Shown piece by piece: positions 36,576-45,078 of a stretch of DNA of 64,000 nucleotides. Numbering within the stretch: position 1 is the first letter of the stretch; each line of letters opens with the position of its first letter. The stretch is from Thermoactinospora rubra (GTDB taxonomy: Bacteria; Actinomycetota; Actinomycetes; Streptosporangiales; Streptosporangiaceae): contig NZ_KZ084326.1 in NCBI RefSeq assembly GCF_002093975.1, positions 124,001 to 188,000 of the forward strand, written 5' to 3'. Both the position numbers and the translations under genes were made by a program. Under the pieces are notes generated by a model. That model was not told where the DNA came from. It made no database searches and worked only from the letters and a program-made list of their open reading frames with translations.

Positions 36576-37160
36576 GTGAGCCACAGGGGGGACGCGCGAC
36601 GGGACCGCATCCTGGCCGTCGCGCTGCAGGAGTTCGCGGAGCACGGCTACCGCGGCGCCTCCCTGGCGCGCATCGCCGAGCGCGTGGAGCTGTCCCAGGC
36701 CGGGCTGCTGCACCACTTCAAGAGCAAGGAGCGGCTGCTCGTGGCGGTGCTGGAGTACCGCGACGAGGTGGACACGCGGCGCTTCGGCCTCGACTCGCTC
36801 GCCGGGCCGGCCGCGCTGCACCGCCTGGCCGAGGTGGTGGAGTACAACTCGCGCGTGCCCGGCCTGGTGCAGCTGTTCTCGGTCATCACCGGCGAGGCGG
36901 TCACCGCCGACCATCCCGCCCACGCCTGGGCCCGCGACCGCTACCGCCGCCTGCGCGAGGGCGTGGCGCGGGCGCTGCGCAAGGGGGCGGAGAGCGGCGA
37001 GTTCCGCGCCGACCTGGACGCCGAGGCGCACGCGGACCGGCTGATCGCGATGATGGACGGGCTGCAGACCCAGTGGCTGATCGACCCCGAGCGGGTCGAC
37101 ATGGCGGCCGTCTTCCGCGGCTACGTCGACGACCTCATCGCGATGCTGCGCCCCGCCTGA
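36576..37160 (+). CDS. TetR family regulator
   Basis: 194 residues. HTH at about 15-55: RILAVALQEFAEHGYRGASL then IAERVELSQAGLLHHFKSKE. The C-terminal ligand domain is typical of TetR_C_6. GTG 36576 is favoured (AGGG eight bases before); GTG 36567 would add three residues. Divergent from the MFS gene, the classical repressor-efflux arrangement. It ends convergently inside the DUF998 gene, overlapping by 40 bp. Confidence 0.88.
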   Translation: MSHRGDARRDRILAVALQEFAEHGYRGASLARIAERVELSQAGLLHHFKSKERLLVAVLEYRDEVDTRRFGLDSLAGPAALHRLAEVVEYNSRVPGLVQLFSVITGEAVTADHPAHAWARDRYRRLREGVARALRKGAESGEFRADLDAEAHADRLIAMMDGLQTQWLIDPERVDMAAVFRGYVDDLIAMLRPA

Positions 37161-37806
37161 GCGACCGGCCCGGCCGAAGAGGGCAGCGCCGCCCACACGC
37201 CCAAGGCGATCAGCGTGGCCACCTCGGTCACCGCCAGGCCGCGCTCGACCAGGCCGAGCGGCATCACCCGCCACCAGGCCAGGCCGTTCTGCTGGGCGAA
37301 GACGATCATCGAGGCGATGCCCGCCACCCACAGCAGCGACCCGACGCCGAGCGCGAAGGTGACCCTGGCCGGGCGGGCCGGGTGCCGCCACGGGCGGGCG
37401 ATGACCAGCGCGGCCAGCGGGAGGGCGAGGAAGGCCACGATGCTGCCCACCCGGTGGACGCTGCCGCTGAGGCTGGGCCCGACCGACCAGTCGTGCTTGG
37501 GGAAGACGGCCACGACGAACAGCCCGGCGCTCCAGGCCATCAGCGCCAGCGTGCCGACCACCCCGGCCAGCCGCCTGCGCGCCAAGGACAGGCCGATCGC
37601 CGCCGAACCGGCCGCCAGCAGCCCCACGGCCACCGCGAACAGCCAGCCCTGCGGGCCCGCCCGTGCTCGCTGATCGTCCGGCGGAGGGGATTGACCTCAT
37701 CCAGCCGCAGCAGGTCCAGGGCGGCCACCATGACGACGCCCACGCCCGCCGCCACCAGCCCGGCCAGTCCCGCTCGGTGCACAGTCGCCCCCTTCGTCCT
37801 GTTCAC
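37121..37806 (-). pseudogene. DUF998 membrane protein gene with a single-base frameshift
   Basis: The N-terminal frame from ATG 37806 reads a helix (GLAGLVAAGVGVVMVAALDL) and LRLDEVNPLRRTISEHG, typical of DUF998 proteins, then degenerates. The continuation GPQGWLF, AVAVGLLAAGSAAIGLSLAR and four more helices lies in another minus-strand frame down to 37121. One extra G in the GGG run (plus strand CCC, 37656-37658) would join the two into about 228 residues with six helices. Either a pseudogene or a sequencing indel. It overlaps the TetR gene end by 40 bp. Confidence 0.75.
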
Positions 37807-37871
37807 GCTGTTCAGGGCAACGGACGGCCATCGCCGGGGATTCCCGCGGAATGCTCAGGGTTCGCCGTGAG

Positions 37872-37894
37872 TTGAGCAGTGCTTGAGTGCTCAA
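37872..37894. promoter_or_regulatory. Overlapping TTGAG palindromes upstream of the aldo/keto reductase
   Basis: TTGAGCA (37872-37878) and TGCTCAA (37888-37894) form perfect 7-bp arms; inside lies the nested TTGAG-TG-CTCAA (37883-37894). It is 20 bp before the reductase start, so a repressor site is likely. No regulator gene is adjacent. Confidence 0.45.
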
Positions 37895-37913
37895 ATATCT
37901 TGAGGAGGCCATG

Positions 37914-38747
37914 ATGAAGTACTCCATCGGCGGCGACCTGCCCGTCACCCGCATCGGCTTCGGCGCCATGCGACTGGCCGACGCCGACATCTGGCACGGG
38001 CCCGCGGACCGGGCCGGCGCCGTCGCCGTCCTGCGCCGTGCCGTCGAGCTGGGCGCGAACGTGATCGACACGGCCGACGTCTACGCGCTCGGCGACAACG
38101 AGCGGCTCATCGCCGAGGCCCTGCACCCCTACGCCGACGGCCTCGTCATCGCAACCAAGGCCGGAGAGGTACGGCCGAGCCCCGCCGACTGGATCCCGCT
38201 CGGCCGGCCCGAGTACCTGCGCCAGCAGGCCGAGCTCAGCCTGCGCCGGCTGCGCCTGGAGCGGATCGCCCTGTTCTACCTCCACCGCGTCGACCCCGCC
38301 GTGCCGCTCGCCGACCAGGTCGGGGCGCTGAAGGAGCTCCAGGACGAGGGCAAGATCCGCCACATCGGCCTGTCGGAGGTCACCGTCGACCAGATCCGCG
38401 AAGCCCAGCGGGTCGCCCCCATCGCCGCCGTGCAGAACCACTACAACCTGGCCGAACGCCACCACGAGGCCGTCCTGGACTACGCCGAGGAGCAGGGGAT
38501 CGCGTTCTTCCCGTTCTTCCCGATCGCCATCGGCCGGCACGCGGCCGGCGAGGGCGTGCCGGCCGAGGTCGCCCGTGAGGTGGGCGCCACGCCGGCCCAG
38601 GTCGCGCTGGCCTGGCTGCTGCACCGCTCGAAGGTGATCGTCCCCATCCCCGGCACCTCCTCGATCGCCCACCTGGAGGAGAACATGCGCGCGCTGGACG
38701 TGCGGCTGAGCGAGGAACAGATCGAGCGGCTTGCGGGTACGGCGTAG
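37914..38747 (+). CDS. Aldo/keto reductase
   Basis: 277-residue NADPH-dependent (beta/alpha)8 oxidoreductase. Motifs: RIGFGAMRLAD, NVIDTADVYALGDNERL (catalytic Asp and Tyr), VIATKAGEV (Lys), and LFYLHRVDPAVPL where the usual His is followed by Arg-Val-Asp. The C-terminus has VIVPIPGTSSIAHLEEN for cofactor binding. The second of two tandem ATGs is chosen because GGAGG is five bases before it. Stands alone with an operator-like palindrome. Confidence 0.92.
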   Translation: MKYSIGGDLPVTRIGFGAMRLADADIWHGPADRAGAVAVLRRAVELGANVIDTADVYALGDNERLIAEALHPYADGLVIATKAGEVRPSPADWIPLGRPEYLRQQAELSLRRLRLERIALFYLHRVDPAVPLADQVGALKELQDEGKIRHIGLSEVTVDQIREAQRVAPIAAVQNHYNLAERHHEAVLDYAEEQGIAFFPFFPIAIGRHAAGEGVPAEVAREVGATPAQVALAWLLHRSKVIVPIPGTSSIAHLEENMRALDVRLSEEQIERLAGTA

Positions 38748-38793
38748 CCGTCAGATCGGCCGATTGGCCGCCATTACGGGTTATCGTCGAGTC

Positions 38794-39429
38794 GTGAACG
38801 ACTGGCTGCCACGCCTGTCCGAGGTCGGCGAACGGCTGGCTGAGGAGTGGATCTCCGTACGCAGGACCCACGACGGCACCCTGCCCCGGCCGCACGAGCT
38901 GCGCGCCTCCGACGCCGACCGCGAACGCATCGCGCAGGTGCTCCAGGAGGCGCACGCCGACGGCCGGCTCAGCCTGGAGGAGCTGGAAGAGCGCCTGGGA
39001 ACGCTCTACTCGGCGCGCACGCTCGGCGAGCTGGCCGGGCTCACCGCCGACCTGCTGCCGGCCGAGCAGCAGCCGCTGCGGCTCGACGGGCGCCCGGTGG
39101 CGGCCATCTTCAAGAAGGAGCAACGCGGCGGGCGCTGGGTGGTACCGGCGGAGCTGGGCGTCACCGCCATGTTCGGCACCACCAGGCTCGACTTCCGCGA
39201 CGCGATCCTGCAGAACCGGCGGATCGTGATCAGCGCCACGCTGGTGTGCGGGGGGCTGGAGATCCACGTGCCGGAGGGCGTCGAGGTGCTGCGGGTGGCC
39301 AAGGACAAGACGATCCGGCTCACCCGCCAGCCGACCGAGCCGGACGCCCCGGTGATCGAGGTGCGCACGACGAACTTCCTGGGCGAGATCAAGGTCAAGG
39401 AGCCGCCCCGGCGCCGCAGGCGCTGGTAG
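38794..39429 (+). CDS. DUF1707 (SHOCT-like) domain protein
   Basis: 211 residues. The DUF1707 domain (about 30-82) reads LRASDADRERIAQVLQEAHA followed by DGRLSLEELEERLGTLYSAR. The C-terminal half (about 110-195) is a beta-repeat like the cell-wall-active antibiotic response protein LiaF domain: VTAMFGTTRLDFRDAI and GGLEIHVPEGVEV. No signal peptide or TM helix, so probably cytosolic or peripheral. GTG start at 38794 without a clear ribosome site. Ends in a poly-Arg tail; convergent with glpX. Confidence 0.85.
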   Translation: MNDWLPRLSEVGERLAEEWISVRRTHDGTLPRPHELRASDADRERIAQVLQEAHADGRLSLEELEERLGTLYSARTLGELAGLTADLLPAEQQPLRLDGRPVAAIFKKEQRGGRWVVPAELGVTAMFGTTRLDFRDAILQNRRIVISATLVCGGLEIHVPEGVEVLRVAKDKTIRLTRQPTEPDAPVIEVRTTNFLGEIKVKEPPRRRRRW

Positions 39430-39433
39430 CGGG

Positions 39434-40468
39434 TCAGACCGCCGTGTCGAAGTTGATCGCGCTGTAGGCCCGCAGCTTCCACAGCTGGTGCTCGCTCTCC
39501 ACCTTCCGGATGGTGCCCGAGCGCCCCCGCATGACCAGCGAGTGCGTCACCGCGACCCCGCGGCGGAAGTGCACGCCGTCCATCAGCTGCCCCTGCGTGA
39601 TGCCGGTCGCGGCGAAGAACACGTCGTCCGACTTCACCAGGTCGTTCGTGGTCAGCACCCGGTCCAGGTCGTGCCCGGCCTCCAGCGCCTTGCGCCGCTC
39701 GGCGTCGTCGCGCGGCCACAGCTTGCCCTGGATCACCCCGCCGAGGCACTTGATCGCGCAGGCCGCGATGATGCCCTCCGGCGTGCCGCCGATGCCGAGC
39801 ATCAGGTCGATGCCCGTCCCCTCGCGGGCCGCCATGATCGCGCCCGCGACGTCGCCGTCGGTGATGAACTTGATCCGCGCCCCCGTCTCCCTGACCTCCT
39901 TGACGATCTGCTCGTGCCGCGGCCGGTCCAGGATGACCACCGTGACGTCGCTCGCCGAGCACTTCTTGGCCCTCGCCACCGCCTGGATGTTCGCCGCGAC
40001 CGGCGCGTTGATGTCCACCGCGTCCGCCGCGTCCGGCCCGGTGACCAGCTTCTCCATGTAGAACACCGCCGACGGGTCGTACATCGAGCCGCGCTCGCTC
40101 ACCGCGATCACCGAGATCGCGTCGGGCATGCCCATCGCGGTCAGCCGGGTGCCGTCGATCGGGTCGACCGCCACGTCGCACTCGGGACCGGTGCCGTCAC
40201 CGACCTCCTCGCCGTTGTAGAGCATCGGGGCGTGGTCCTTCTCGCCCTCGCCGATCACCACCACGCCCTTCATGGACACCGTGTTGATCAACTGCCGCAT
40301 GGCGTTCACGGCCGCGCCGTCCGCGCCGTTCTTGTCCCCACGGCCCACCCAGCGCGCCGCCGCCATCGCCGCCGCTTCGGTGACGCGCACCAGCTCCAGC
40401 GCGAGGTTGCGGTCCGGCGCGCTCTCGCTCGTGGCGAGCGGCGCGGGCACCGACGACTGCTCCGACAT
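39434..40468 (-). CDS. glpX: Class II fructose-1,6-bisphosphatase
   Basis: 344-residue gluconeogenic phosphatase hydrolysing fructose 1,6-bisphosphate to fructose 6-phosphate. Conserved segments: [17 protein letters not shown] (metal Asp), [17 protein letters not shown] (metal Glu), [15 protein letters not shown] (metal Asp) and [17 protein letters not shown]. Mg2+/Mn2+ enzyme, usually the only FBPase in actinobacteria. ATG with AGGAGG nine bases upstream. With the partial pckG at the left end, the window encodes two committed gluconeogenic enzymes. Confidence 0.96.
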   Translation of the reverse strand: MSEQSSVPAPLATSESAPDRNLALELVRVTEAAAMAAARWVGRGDKNGADGAAVNAMRQLINTVSMKGVVVIGEGEKDHAPMLYNGEEVGDGTGPECDVAVDPIDGTRLTAMGMPDAISVIAVSERGSMYDPSAVFYMEKLVTGPDAADAVDINAPVAANIQAVARAKKCSASDVTVVILDRPRHEQIVKEVRETGARIKFITDGDVAGAIMAAREGTGIDLMLGIGGTPEGIIAACAIKCLGGVIQGKLWPRDDAERRKALEAGHDLDRVLTTNDLVKSDDVFFAATGITQGQLMDGVHFRRGVAVTHSLVMRGRSGTIRKVESEHQLWKLRAYSAINFDTAV

Positions 40469-40547
40469 GATGGCCCCCTCCTGTGGACGACTGTCTCGAT
40501 CGTAGTTGTCCCCCTTTCCCCGGTCAGCGGGGGATAATGTGCGTGCT

Positions 40548-41168
40548 ATGAGCAGCGATGTCGAGGCCCAGGCGACCTCACGCGGCGCGGCGACCCGCAC
40601 CGCCCTCCTGGTGGCGGCCCGCGAGGTCTTCGTCTCCAAGGGCTTCGCCGAGGCCGGCGTCACCGACGTCGTCCACCGGGCCGCGGCCAGCGTCGGCAGC
40701 CTCTACCACCACTTCTCCGGCAAGGCCGACCTCTACCTGACGCTGTTCGAGGAGTTCCAGTCCCGGCAGGCGCACCGCACCAAGCAGGCGGCCCGAGCCT
40801 GCCGCGAGGCGGGCGAGACCGACCCGATGCGGGTGTTCATCGCCGCCGCCCGCGCCTACCTCGACGGATGCCTGGAGGAGCGGGAGCTGGCCGCGCTGTT
40901 CCTGCGGGGCGACGGGCCGCCGGGGTTCGAGGTCGTCATGCGCGACAGGCTGCGCACGTGGGCCAAGCGCAACGCCGCACTGTTCGAGGGCGACGAGGGC
41001 GCGTTCGTGGTGGTGATCACCGGGGCGCTGGCGGCGGCCGTCAACGAGGTCGTGCGGACCGGCGACCGGCGGCTGGCCGAGGAGGCCCTGGAGATCATCG
41101 GGCGGATCCGCCCCGTCTCCCGGCCCGGCGACCCGGCCGCCGCGCGGACCGCCACGCCGAGCGGGTAA
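40548..41168 (+). CDS. TetR family regulator
   Basis: 206 residues. HTH at about 20-60: [20 protein letters not shown] then [20 protein letters not shown]. Ligand-binding C-terminal domain follows. ATG 40548 sits ten bases after GATAAT (40533-40538) with no ribosome site, so the transcript may be leaderless. Divergent from glpX across about 80 bp. It ends only 11 bp before the DUF4245 gene start. Confidence 0.85.
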   Translation: MSSDVEAQATSRGAATRTALLVAAREVFVSKGFAEAGVTDVVHRAAASVGSLYHHFSGKADLYLTLFEEFQSRQAHRTKQAARACREAGETDPMRVFIAAARAYLDGCLEERELAALFLRGDGPPGFEVVMRDRLRTWAKRNAALFEGDEGAFVVVITGALAAAVNEVVRTGDRRLAEEALEIIGRIRPVSRPGDPAAARTATPSG

Positions 41169-41179
41169 CCTCGCCAGAC

Positions 41180-41719
41180 GTGCGACGGTTCACTGAGGGG
41201 TTCTACGGCTACGTCTTCGCCGTGCTGGTCTGCGTGGCGCTGGTTGGCGTGTGGTGGCTCGTCATCTCGCCCCGGGGCGGGGAGGAGCACATCCCGCGCC
41301 GCGACTACTCGATCACCGTCGCCAACTTCAGCCGCGCCGTGCCGTACCAGGTCTGGGCCCCCGCGCAGGACCCGAAGGGCTGGATCCCCAACAGCAACAA
41401 GATCGCCAAGGGGGTGGGCGGCGCGCAGGTCCTGCACCTCGGGTACGCCACGGCGTCCCGGCAGCACGCGATGCTCATCCAGAGCAACGAGCAGCCGCCG
41501 GCGGAGTTCGCCAACCGCATGACCAACACCAACCGCTCCGTCGGCGCCGAGCAGATCGGCGGCCAGACGTGGGAGCGGCGCTTCCGCGAGGACAAGAAGC
41601 AGCGCTCGCTGGTGCGGATGCTGCCCGACGTCACCCTGATCGTGACCGGCACCGCGGACTGGCCCGAGCTGGCCCAGCTGGCCGCGGCGCTGCAACAGCG
41701 GCCCAAGCCGGCCTCCTGA
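41180..41719 (+). CDS. DUF4245 family membrane protein
   Basis: 179 residues. Short N-terminal cytoplasmic tip, one transmembrane helix (about 10-28; YGYVFAVLVCVALVGVWWLV), then an extracytoplasmic domain with the DUF4245 features YSITVANFSRAVPYQVWAP, GWIPNSNK and LHLGYATASRQHAMLIQSNE. Function unknown. The family is regularly encoded beside glpX and xseAB in actinomycetes, as here. GTG start chosen. Confidence 0.85.
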   Translation: MRRFTEGFYGYVFAVLVCVALVGVWWLVISPRGGEEHIPRRDYSITVANFSRAVPYQVWAPAQDPKGWIPNSNKIAKGVGGAQVLHLGYATASRQHAMLIQSNEQPPAEFANRMTNTNRSVGAEQIGGQTWERRFREDKKQRSLVRMLPDVTLIVTGTADWPELAQLAAALQQRPKPAS

Positions 41720-41728
41720 GCCCGGCGC

Positions 41729-42310
41729 CTAGGCCGTCACGGCCTTGACCAGGCTCTCCAGCCCGGCCTTGATCCGCTCGTGGGTGTAGCCACGCCTGAA
41801 GATCAGGTTGGCGCTCAGCGGCGCCAGCAGGGCATCGGCGAGGAACATCGCGTCGGCCTGCGGCTTGACCTCGGCGATGAGGGCGGCCAGGTGGAGACGG
41901 TGGATCTGGTACGGCCCGCTGTCGCCCTTCCTGGAGGGATTGCGCTCCAGCAGCAGGAACAGGTTCTCCTGGGCGGCGATGCGGTCGACGAGCGCGTGGA
42001 GGAACGCCGTGATGCGCTCGACGGGCGGCGCGCCGGGGCCCAGCGGGGGCGGGCCGGACATGAACGCCTCCTGGAAGCGGCGCTCCCGCTCGTCGATGAG
42101 CGCGAACAGCAGGCCGGACCGGTCGCCGAAGCGCCGGTAGACCGTGCCCACGCCCACCCCCGCGGCACGTGCCACCTCATCCAGCGACAGGTGCTCGCCG
42201 CCGCACTCGGCCAGGAGCCGCGCGGCCGCGTCGAGGATCTTCTGCCGGTTGCGTGCCGCGTCGGCGCGTTCAGGCTGTGCCTGACCGAGGACTGGCAGCT
42301 GTGGGCGCAC
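41729..42310 (-). CDS. TetR family regulator
   Basis: 193 residues. HTH at about 22-65: KILDAAARLLAECGGEHLSL then DEVARAAGVGVGTVYRRFGD. The C-terminal part resembles the SbtR-like TetR_C_33 type. GTG start (VRPQLPVLG) with GGAGG 12 bases before. Divergent from an F420-type reductase gene; between them lie two CGGAGA...TCTCCG palindromes that are almost certainly its operators. Confidence 0.87.
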   Translation of the reverse strand: MRPQLPVLGQAQPERADAARNRQKILDAAARLLAECGGEHLSLDEVARAAGVGVGTVYRRFGDRSGLLFALIDERERRFQEAFMSGPPPLGPGAPPVERITAFLHALVDRIAAQENLFLLLERNPSRKGDSGPYQIHRLHLAALIAEVKPQADAMFLADALLAPLSANLIFRRGYTHERIKAGLESLVKAVTA

Positions 42311-42338
42311 GAGGGGAGCATACCTCCGGTCTTGCAAG

Positions 42339-42379
42339 CGGAGACATCTCCGGATAACGTCGAAACGGAGACTTTTCCG
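42339..42379. promoter_or_regulatory. Tandem TetR operators CGGAGA-N2-TCTCCG
   Basis: Site 1 CGGAGA-CA-TCTCCG (42339-42352) is a perfect palindrome; site 2 CGGAGA-CT-TTTCCG (42366-42379) has one mismatch. Centres are 27 bp apart, between the divergent TetR and reductase genes, 19-59 bp from the reductase start. Confidence 0.7.
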
Positions 42380-42397
42380 ATTACAGGAGGGACGGCG

Positions 42398-42814
42398 ATG
42401 AGCGACTTCAACGCGCAGGTGATCGAGGAGTTCCGCGCCAACGGCGGCAAAGTCGGCGGCTTCTTCGCCGGTTACGACCTGCTGCTGCTCACCACCACCG
42501 GCGCCAGGAGCGGCAGACGGGTCACCACGCCCGTCATGTACCTCCCGGACGGCGAGCGCCTGATCGTCATCGCGTCGAACGCCGGGGCCGACCACCACCC
42601 CGCGTGGTACCACAACCTGCGCGCCGACCCCGAGGCGACCGTCGAAGTGGGCGCCGAGGGGAGCGTCGAGAGCTTCCCGGTGAAGGCGGTCGAGGTCACC
42701 GGCGCGGAGCGCGACGAGCTCTACGCCCGGATGGCGGCCATCGCGCCGAACTTCGCGGAGTACGAGGCGAAGACCAGCCGGCGCATCCCCGTGCTGGCCC
42801 TGCACCGCCTCTGA
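42398..42814 (+). CDS. F420/deazaflavin-dependent nitroreductase family protein (DDN-like)
   Basis: 138 residues. Split beta-barrel fold with family motifs LLLLTTTGARSGRRVTTPVMYLPDG, then IASNAGADHHPAWYHNLRADPEATVEVG. The GARSGR and HPAWYHNL segments contact the deazaflavin cofactor F420 in characterised Ddn-type reductases. Probably reduces quinones or xenobiotics. ATG with AGGAGG nine bases upstream. Likely repressed by the divergent TetR protein. Confidence 0.9.
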   Translation: MSDFNAQVIEEFRANGGKVGGFFAGYDLLLLTTTGARSGRRVTTPVMYLPDGERLIVIASNAGADHHPAWYHNLRADPEATVEVGAEGSVESFPVKAVEVTGAERDELYARMAAIAPNFAEYEAKTSRRIPVLALHRL

Positions 42815-42831
42815 CCGTCAGGGCCCGGCCG

Positions 42832-43062
42832 TCAGAAGGGCGCGTCGGGGTCGGCACCCTGCTCGGACCTGCGCGCCATCGCGGCGGCCAGCTTGACCCG
42901 CGCGCCCTGCAGCCACTCCTCGCAGATCGCGGCCAGCTTCTCGCCGCGCTCCCACAGCTCGATGGACTGCTCAAGGGTCAGCCCGCCGGCCTCGAGCCGG
43001 CGCACGACCTCGGTCAGCTCCTCACGGGCCTGCTCGTATGACGGTGCCTTCTCCTCTGCCAC
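42832..43062 (-). CDS. xseB: Exodeoxyribonuclease VII small subunit
   Basis: 76-residue helical subunit: SYEQAREELTEVVRRLEAGG then LTLEQSIELWERGEKLAAIC and a basic tail. The coiled-coil hairpin pattern and the LExGxLxLxxSxxLxExG core are diagnostic. It binds the XseA large subunit for single-strand DNA degradation. GTG 43062 chosen; GGGAGG is very close, so a GTG nine bases upstream is possible. It is separated from xseA by ispH and another gene and lies on the opposite strand. Confidence 0.9.
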   Translation of the reverse strand: MAEEKAPSYEQAREELTEVVRRLEAGGLTLEQSIELWERGEKLAAICEEWLQGARVKLAAAMARRSEQGADPDAPF

Positions 43063-43114
43063 GCCTCCCACCCTAGAGCCGCGGACCGACACCCGCATGC
43101 CGGCCCGCCGCCGG

Positions 43115-44083
43115 TCAGGCCGAGCGCAGGTCCTTGCGCAGCTCGTGGGGGAGGGCGAAGCGCATGCTCTCCTGCACCGGCTCGACCTCCTCCACCTCAC
43201 CGAAGCCGCGCTCGGCCAGATACGCCAGCACCTCCTCCACCAGCTCCTCCGGCACGGAGGCGCCGCTGGTGAGGCCCACGGTGGTCACGCCGTCGAGCCA
43301 CTCGTCGCGGATGTAGGAGGCGTTGTCCACCAGGTAGGCCGCGTCGGCGCCGTAGTCCTTGGCCACCTCGACCAGGCGCTTGGAGTTGGAGGAGTTCTCG
43401 GAGCCGACCACGATGACCAGCTGGGAGCGGGCCGCGATCTCCTTGACCGCGGTCTGGCGGTTCTGCGTCGCGTAGCAGATGTCGTCACTCGGCGGGTCGA
43501 TCAGCGTGGGGAAGCGCTGCTTGAGCCGCCTGACGGTCTCGGTGGTCTCGTCCACCGACAGCGTGGTCTGCGACAGCCACACCAGCTTGTCGGGGTTCCT
43601 CACCTGGATCTTGTCGACCGCGTCGAGCCCGTCGACCAGCTGGATGTGGTCGGGAGCCTCGCCGGAGGTGCCCTCGACCTCCTCGTGCCCCTCGTGCCCG
43701 ATGAGCAGGATGTCGTAGTCCTGGCCGGCGAAGCGCCTGGCCTCGTTGTGGACCTTGGTGACCAGCGGGCACGTCGCGTCGATGGTGCGGAGCCCGCGCC
43801 GGGCGGCTTCGGCGTGGACGGCGGGGGAGACGCCGTGCGCGGAGAAGACGACGATCGCGCCCTCGGGGACCTCCTCGGTCTCCTCGACGAAGATCGCACC
43901 CTTGGCCTCGAGCGTCTTGACCACATGGGTGTTGTGCACGATCTGCTTGCGCACGTAGATCGGCGCGCCGTACTGCTCCAGGGCCTTCTCCACCGCCACC
44001 ACGGCGCGGTCGACTCCGGCGCAGTACCCCCGAGGCTTGGCTAGGAGGACGCTTCTGGTGGTAGTGGGGGTCTGAGGCTCCAT
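43115..44083 (-). CDS. ispH: 4-hydroxy-3-methylbut-2-enyl diphosphate reductase
   Basis: 322-residue [4Fe-4S] enzyme for the last step of the MEP pathway, producing IPP and DMAPP. Cluster ligands Cys21 (KPRGYCAGV), Cys105 ([11 protein letters not shown]) and Cys203 ([10 protein letters not shown]) are all present, with the catalytic Glu in [11 protein letters not shown]. Length is normal. It supplies the substrate for the cis-prenyltransferase encoded at 4.1 kb. Divergent from the lipid-droplet-type gene across 70 bp. Confidence 0.97.
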   Translation of the reverse strand: MEPQTPTTTRSVLLAKPRGYCAGVDRAVVAVEKALEQYGAPIYVRKQIVHNTHVVKTLEAKGAIFVEETEEVPEGAIVVFSAHGVSPAVHAEAARRGLRTIDATCPLVTKVHNEARRFAGQDYDILLIGHEGHEEVEGTSGEAPDHIQLVDGLDAVDKIQVRNPDKLVWLSQTTLSVDETTETVRRLKQRFPTLIDPPSDDICYATQNRQTAVKEIAARSQLVIVVGSENSSNSKRLVEVAKDYGADAAYLVDNASYIRDEWLDGVTTVGLTSGASVPEELVEEVLAYLAERGFGEVEEVEPVQESMRFALPHELRKDLRSA

Positions 44084-44153
44084 GTTTCCTATGCTACGTG
44101 GAGCCACACAGGCACCGCCTCGCGACCGCTCGGCGTGATCCCAGGGAGACGCC

Positions 44154-45020
44154 ATGTCCCTCAGTGACGTGATACGCAACATCACCAAGACCATCACCGA
44201 CAAGGACGAGCTGAAGAAGAAGGCCAAGGACCTTCCGCTCGTCGTCATCCAGTCCACGCTCAGCGCGGCCGGGCAGGCCCTGCTGTTCGCCGACCGGGTG
44301 AAGAACTCCATCAAGGGCCTGGCCGGCAAGGAGGAGGCCGAGGAGACCTCGCCGGCCGCGTCCGCCGAGGACAAGCCCGCCCGGCGCGAGCCCGTCATCT
44401 TCGCGCCGCGCCCCCCGGCGCCGGAGGCCGAGGCGAACGGCGAGGCCAAGACCCGCCCCGAGCCGGTCATCTTCGCCCCCAAGCCGAAGCCCGAGGCCGA
44501 GCCGGAGGCCGAGGTCAAGCCGGAAGCCGAGGTCAAGCCGGAGGCCGAGGTCAAGCCGGAGCCCGCCGACGTCAAGCCCGAGGCCGGCTCCGTCGCCGCC
44601 GAGCCCAAGACCACCGAGACCGAGGCGCGAACGGCCGCCGAGCCGCAGGTGCGGGCCAAACCCACGGTGGACGCGGGCACGGCCGAGCCGGCCCAGCAGG
44701 CCAAGCCCAAGCGCAGGACCGCCGGCCGTACCAAGGCGAAGGCCCAGGCCAAGCCCGAGGCGGCGGCGCAGGGCGAGGGAGCGCTGGCCGCGGCCGTCGA
44801 GGCCGAGCCGGTCGAGCAGCCCAAGCCGATCCCCACCGACCTGGTCGAGCCGATCCCCGGCTACAACGACCTCAGCGTCGCCTCGCTGCGGGCCAGGATG
44901 CGCGGCAAGTCCTCCGCCCAGCTGCGCGACATGCTCGCCTACGAGCAGGCCACGGTCGCCCGCCCCGAGGTGATCAGGATGTACGAGAACCGCCTGGCCA
45001 AGCTGGAAGGCGGCGAATAG
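44154..45020 (+). CDS. Lipid droplet-associated-type protein with Glu/Lys/Pro repeats
   Basis: 288 residues. N-terminal helical domain (1-60; [20 protein letters not shown], then [23 protein letters not shown]) that could lie on membranes. The middle (about 65-225) is low complexity, rich in Pro, Glu, Lys and Ala, with EAEVKP repeats. The C-terminal 60 residues carry the conserved block [20 protein letters not shown] and [23 protein letters not shown]. From memory this matches the actinobacterial lipid droplet-associated protein encoded between ispH and xseA. Function is otherwise unproven here. Confidence 0.75.
   Translation: MSLSDVIRNITKTITDKDELKKKAKDLPLVVIQSTLSAAGQALLFADRVKNSIKGLAGKEEAEETSPAASAEDKPARREPVIFAPRPPAPEAEANGEAKTRPEPVIFAPKPKPEAEPEAEVKPEAEVKPEAEVKPEPADVKPEAGSVAAEPKTTETEARTAAEPQVRAKPTVDAGTAEPAQQAKPKRRTAGRTKAKAQAKPEAAAQGEGALAAAVEAEPVEQPKPIPTDLVEPIPGYNDLSVASLRARMRGKSSAQLRDMLAYEQATVARPEVIRMYENRLAKLEGGE
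44511..44563 (+). repeat. In-frame 18-bp tandem repeat
   Basis: Three near-perfect copies of the unit GAGGTCAAGCCGGAGGCC, coding EVKPEA, at 44511-44528, 44529-44546 and 44547-44563 (partial). They lie in the disordered middle of the lipid-droplet-type protein and could change copy number without breaking the frame. Confidence 0.85.
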
Positions 45021-45078
45021 TCGGACCGCGGCCGTAGGCTGCCGCCATGATCCGCCCACGCGCCACGGAGGAGCACCG

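Noticed and set aside
44511..44563. CRISPR-like repeat
   Set aside because: The 18-bp units are directly adjacent, in frame and coding, with no spacers. No CRISPR array or cas gene is seen in the window.
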